Shown here: positions 6,943-7,606 of the stretch, piece after piece
Numbering within the stretch: position 1 is the first letter of the stretch
Layout of the letters: each line of letters begins with the position of its first letter
DNA from: Actinomycetes bacterium
GTDB taxonomy: Bacteria > Actinomycetota > Actinomycetes > Actinomycetales > Microbacteriaceae
NCBI GenBank assembly: GCA_023450335.1
Contig: JAEXHA010000048.1
Location: forward strand, 1 to 7,606
Reading direction: 5' to 3'
DNA: 7,606 nucleotides
The notes under the pieces: model-generated
Seen by the model: the letters and a program-made list of their open reading frames with translations, nothing else
The model's database searches: none
Told to the model about the DNA's origin: nothing
Program-made: the position numbers and the translations under genes

Positions 6943-7606
6943 GCTGTCAGCCGCCGACGCGGCCGGCATCTGGCATCCCCGCCATCTCTGGGTCACCGTC
7001 GGCGTCGTTGCGCTGATCTTCCTCGAGGCCACGCAGGCACTGGCGGTCACAACGGTCATGCCGCTGGTCAGCGCCGATCTCGACGGTGCGCAGCTGTACG
7101 CGGTCGCGTTCTCCGGCACGCTCGCCACGAGCGTGGTCGGCATGGTGGCCGTGGGTGCGTGGTGCGACCGCTCCGGCCCGCTGACCCCCCTGAGCGCGGC
7201 GGTGGGCGTGTTCGTCGTCGGGCTGGCGCTCACCGCCGCCGCCCCCGACATGGGGGTCCTCGTGGCGGGGCGGCTCCTGCAAGGTCTCGGCATCGGCGGG
7301 CAGACCGTCGCGCTGTACGTGCTCGTCGCGCGGGTGTACCCCGCATCCCTGCACGGCCGTGTGTTCGCCGCGCTGTCGGCGGCGTGGGTGATCCCGGCCA
7401 TCGTGGGGCCGGCGCTGACCGGAGCGGTGGCCGAGCATCTGCACTGGCGCTGGGTGTTCGGCGGCGTCGCGGCGCTGACCCTTCTCGCGTTCGCGAGCGT
7501 CTTCGTGCGACTGCGCGGCGTGTCGACGGTCTCTGGAGGGTCGGGCGACCAGCCGGTCGACCGCACCGGGTCGCTGGCGGGCCGGCTCGTGCGGGCCGTG
7601 CTGGTG
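6935..7606 (+). CDS. MFS transporter, drug:H+ antiporter-like, 3' end outside the window
   Basis: The first 224 codons are present and open to the window edge. I place the start at the GTG at 6935, which overlaps the end of the lyase gene by eight bases; the only early Met is M42, too far inside the first helix, and no Shine-Dalgarno sequence is seen. The N-terminus is followed by hydrophobic segments at about 19-41, 54-76, 85-104, 107-130, 143-165 and 173-192. MFS motif A appears as GAWCDRSGP (74-82) between helices 2 and 3. GRLLQGLGIGGQ (112-123) is helix 4, and PAIVGPALTGAVAEHLHWRW fits the helix 5 motif C of proton-driven exporters. This suggests export of a small molecule. The substrate cannot be told. 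Overlap with the lyase suggests the two are co-expressed, so export of an amino acid or thiol is conceivable, but this is speculation. Confidence 0.85.
   Translation, partial: MTELSAADAAGIWHPRHLWVTVGVVALIFLEATQALAVTTVMPLVSADLDGAQLYAVAFSGTLATSVVGMVAVGAWCDRSGPLTPLSAAVGVFVVGLALTAAAPDMGVLVAGRLLQGLGIGGQTVALYVLVARVYPASLHGRVFAALSAAWVIPAIVGPALTGAVAEHLHWRWVFGGVAALTLLAFASVFVRLRGVSTVSGGSGDQPVDRTGSLAGRLVRAVLV

Noticed and set aside
6385..7566. A 393-codon minus-strand frame opposite the lyase and transporter genes
   Set aside because: Its Thr, Ala, Ser and Arg-rich chain has no motif, while the plus strand encodes clear lyase and MFS sequence.

Overview
The window looks like a chromosomal core region of a high-GC Gram-positive actinobacterium. 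Gene order, GC-rich third codon positions and protein sequence suggest Microbacteriaceae, probably Microbacterium or a close relative. This placement comes from recognising the proteins, not from a database search.

Layout. Positions 1-1438 are read leftwards: ctaA (heme A synthase, 488-1438), then a small two-helix membrane protein of unknown function (398 to beyond the left edge). A 256-base divergent intergenic region (1439-1694) separates them from a tightly packed rightward cluster: sufB (1695), sufD (3113), a Rieske-type [2Fe-2S] ferredoxin (4300), sufC (4645), a SufT-like DUF59/MIP18 protein (5437), a MalY/PatB-type PLP-dependent C-S lyase (5779), and an MFS transporter that starts at 6935 and runs off the right edge. 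Junctions in the rightward cluster are overlaps of 1, 4 and 8 bases or gaps of 9 to 15 bases. I see no terminator between the genes, so a single long transcript is likely.

How the genes fit together. SufB, SufC and SufD form the SufBC2D scaffold that builds Fe-S clusters using ATP hydrolysis by SufC. SufT-like proteins help cluster maturation or transfer. The Rieske protein is a plausible electron carrier for the assembly or a client of it. The usual sulfur-supply genes, sufS (cysteine desulfurase) and sufU, are not present at this end of the operon, where many actinobacteria carry them. A different sulfur-amino-acid PLP enzyme, the MalY-type lyase, follows sufT instead. CtaA makes heme A for cytochrome c oxidase, so the divergent region feeds two metal-cofactor pathways.

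The intergenic region holds two GC-rich nested inverted repeats, one in each presumed leader, and only weak promoter-like hexamers. No RNA genes, mobile elements, CRISPR arrays or clear terminators were found. Most of the window is ordinary core metabolism. The points most worth a second look are the missing SufS/SufU with the lyase in their place, the leader hairpins, and the Asn in place of a heme-ligand His in CtaA.
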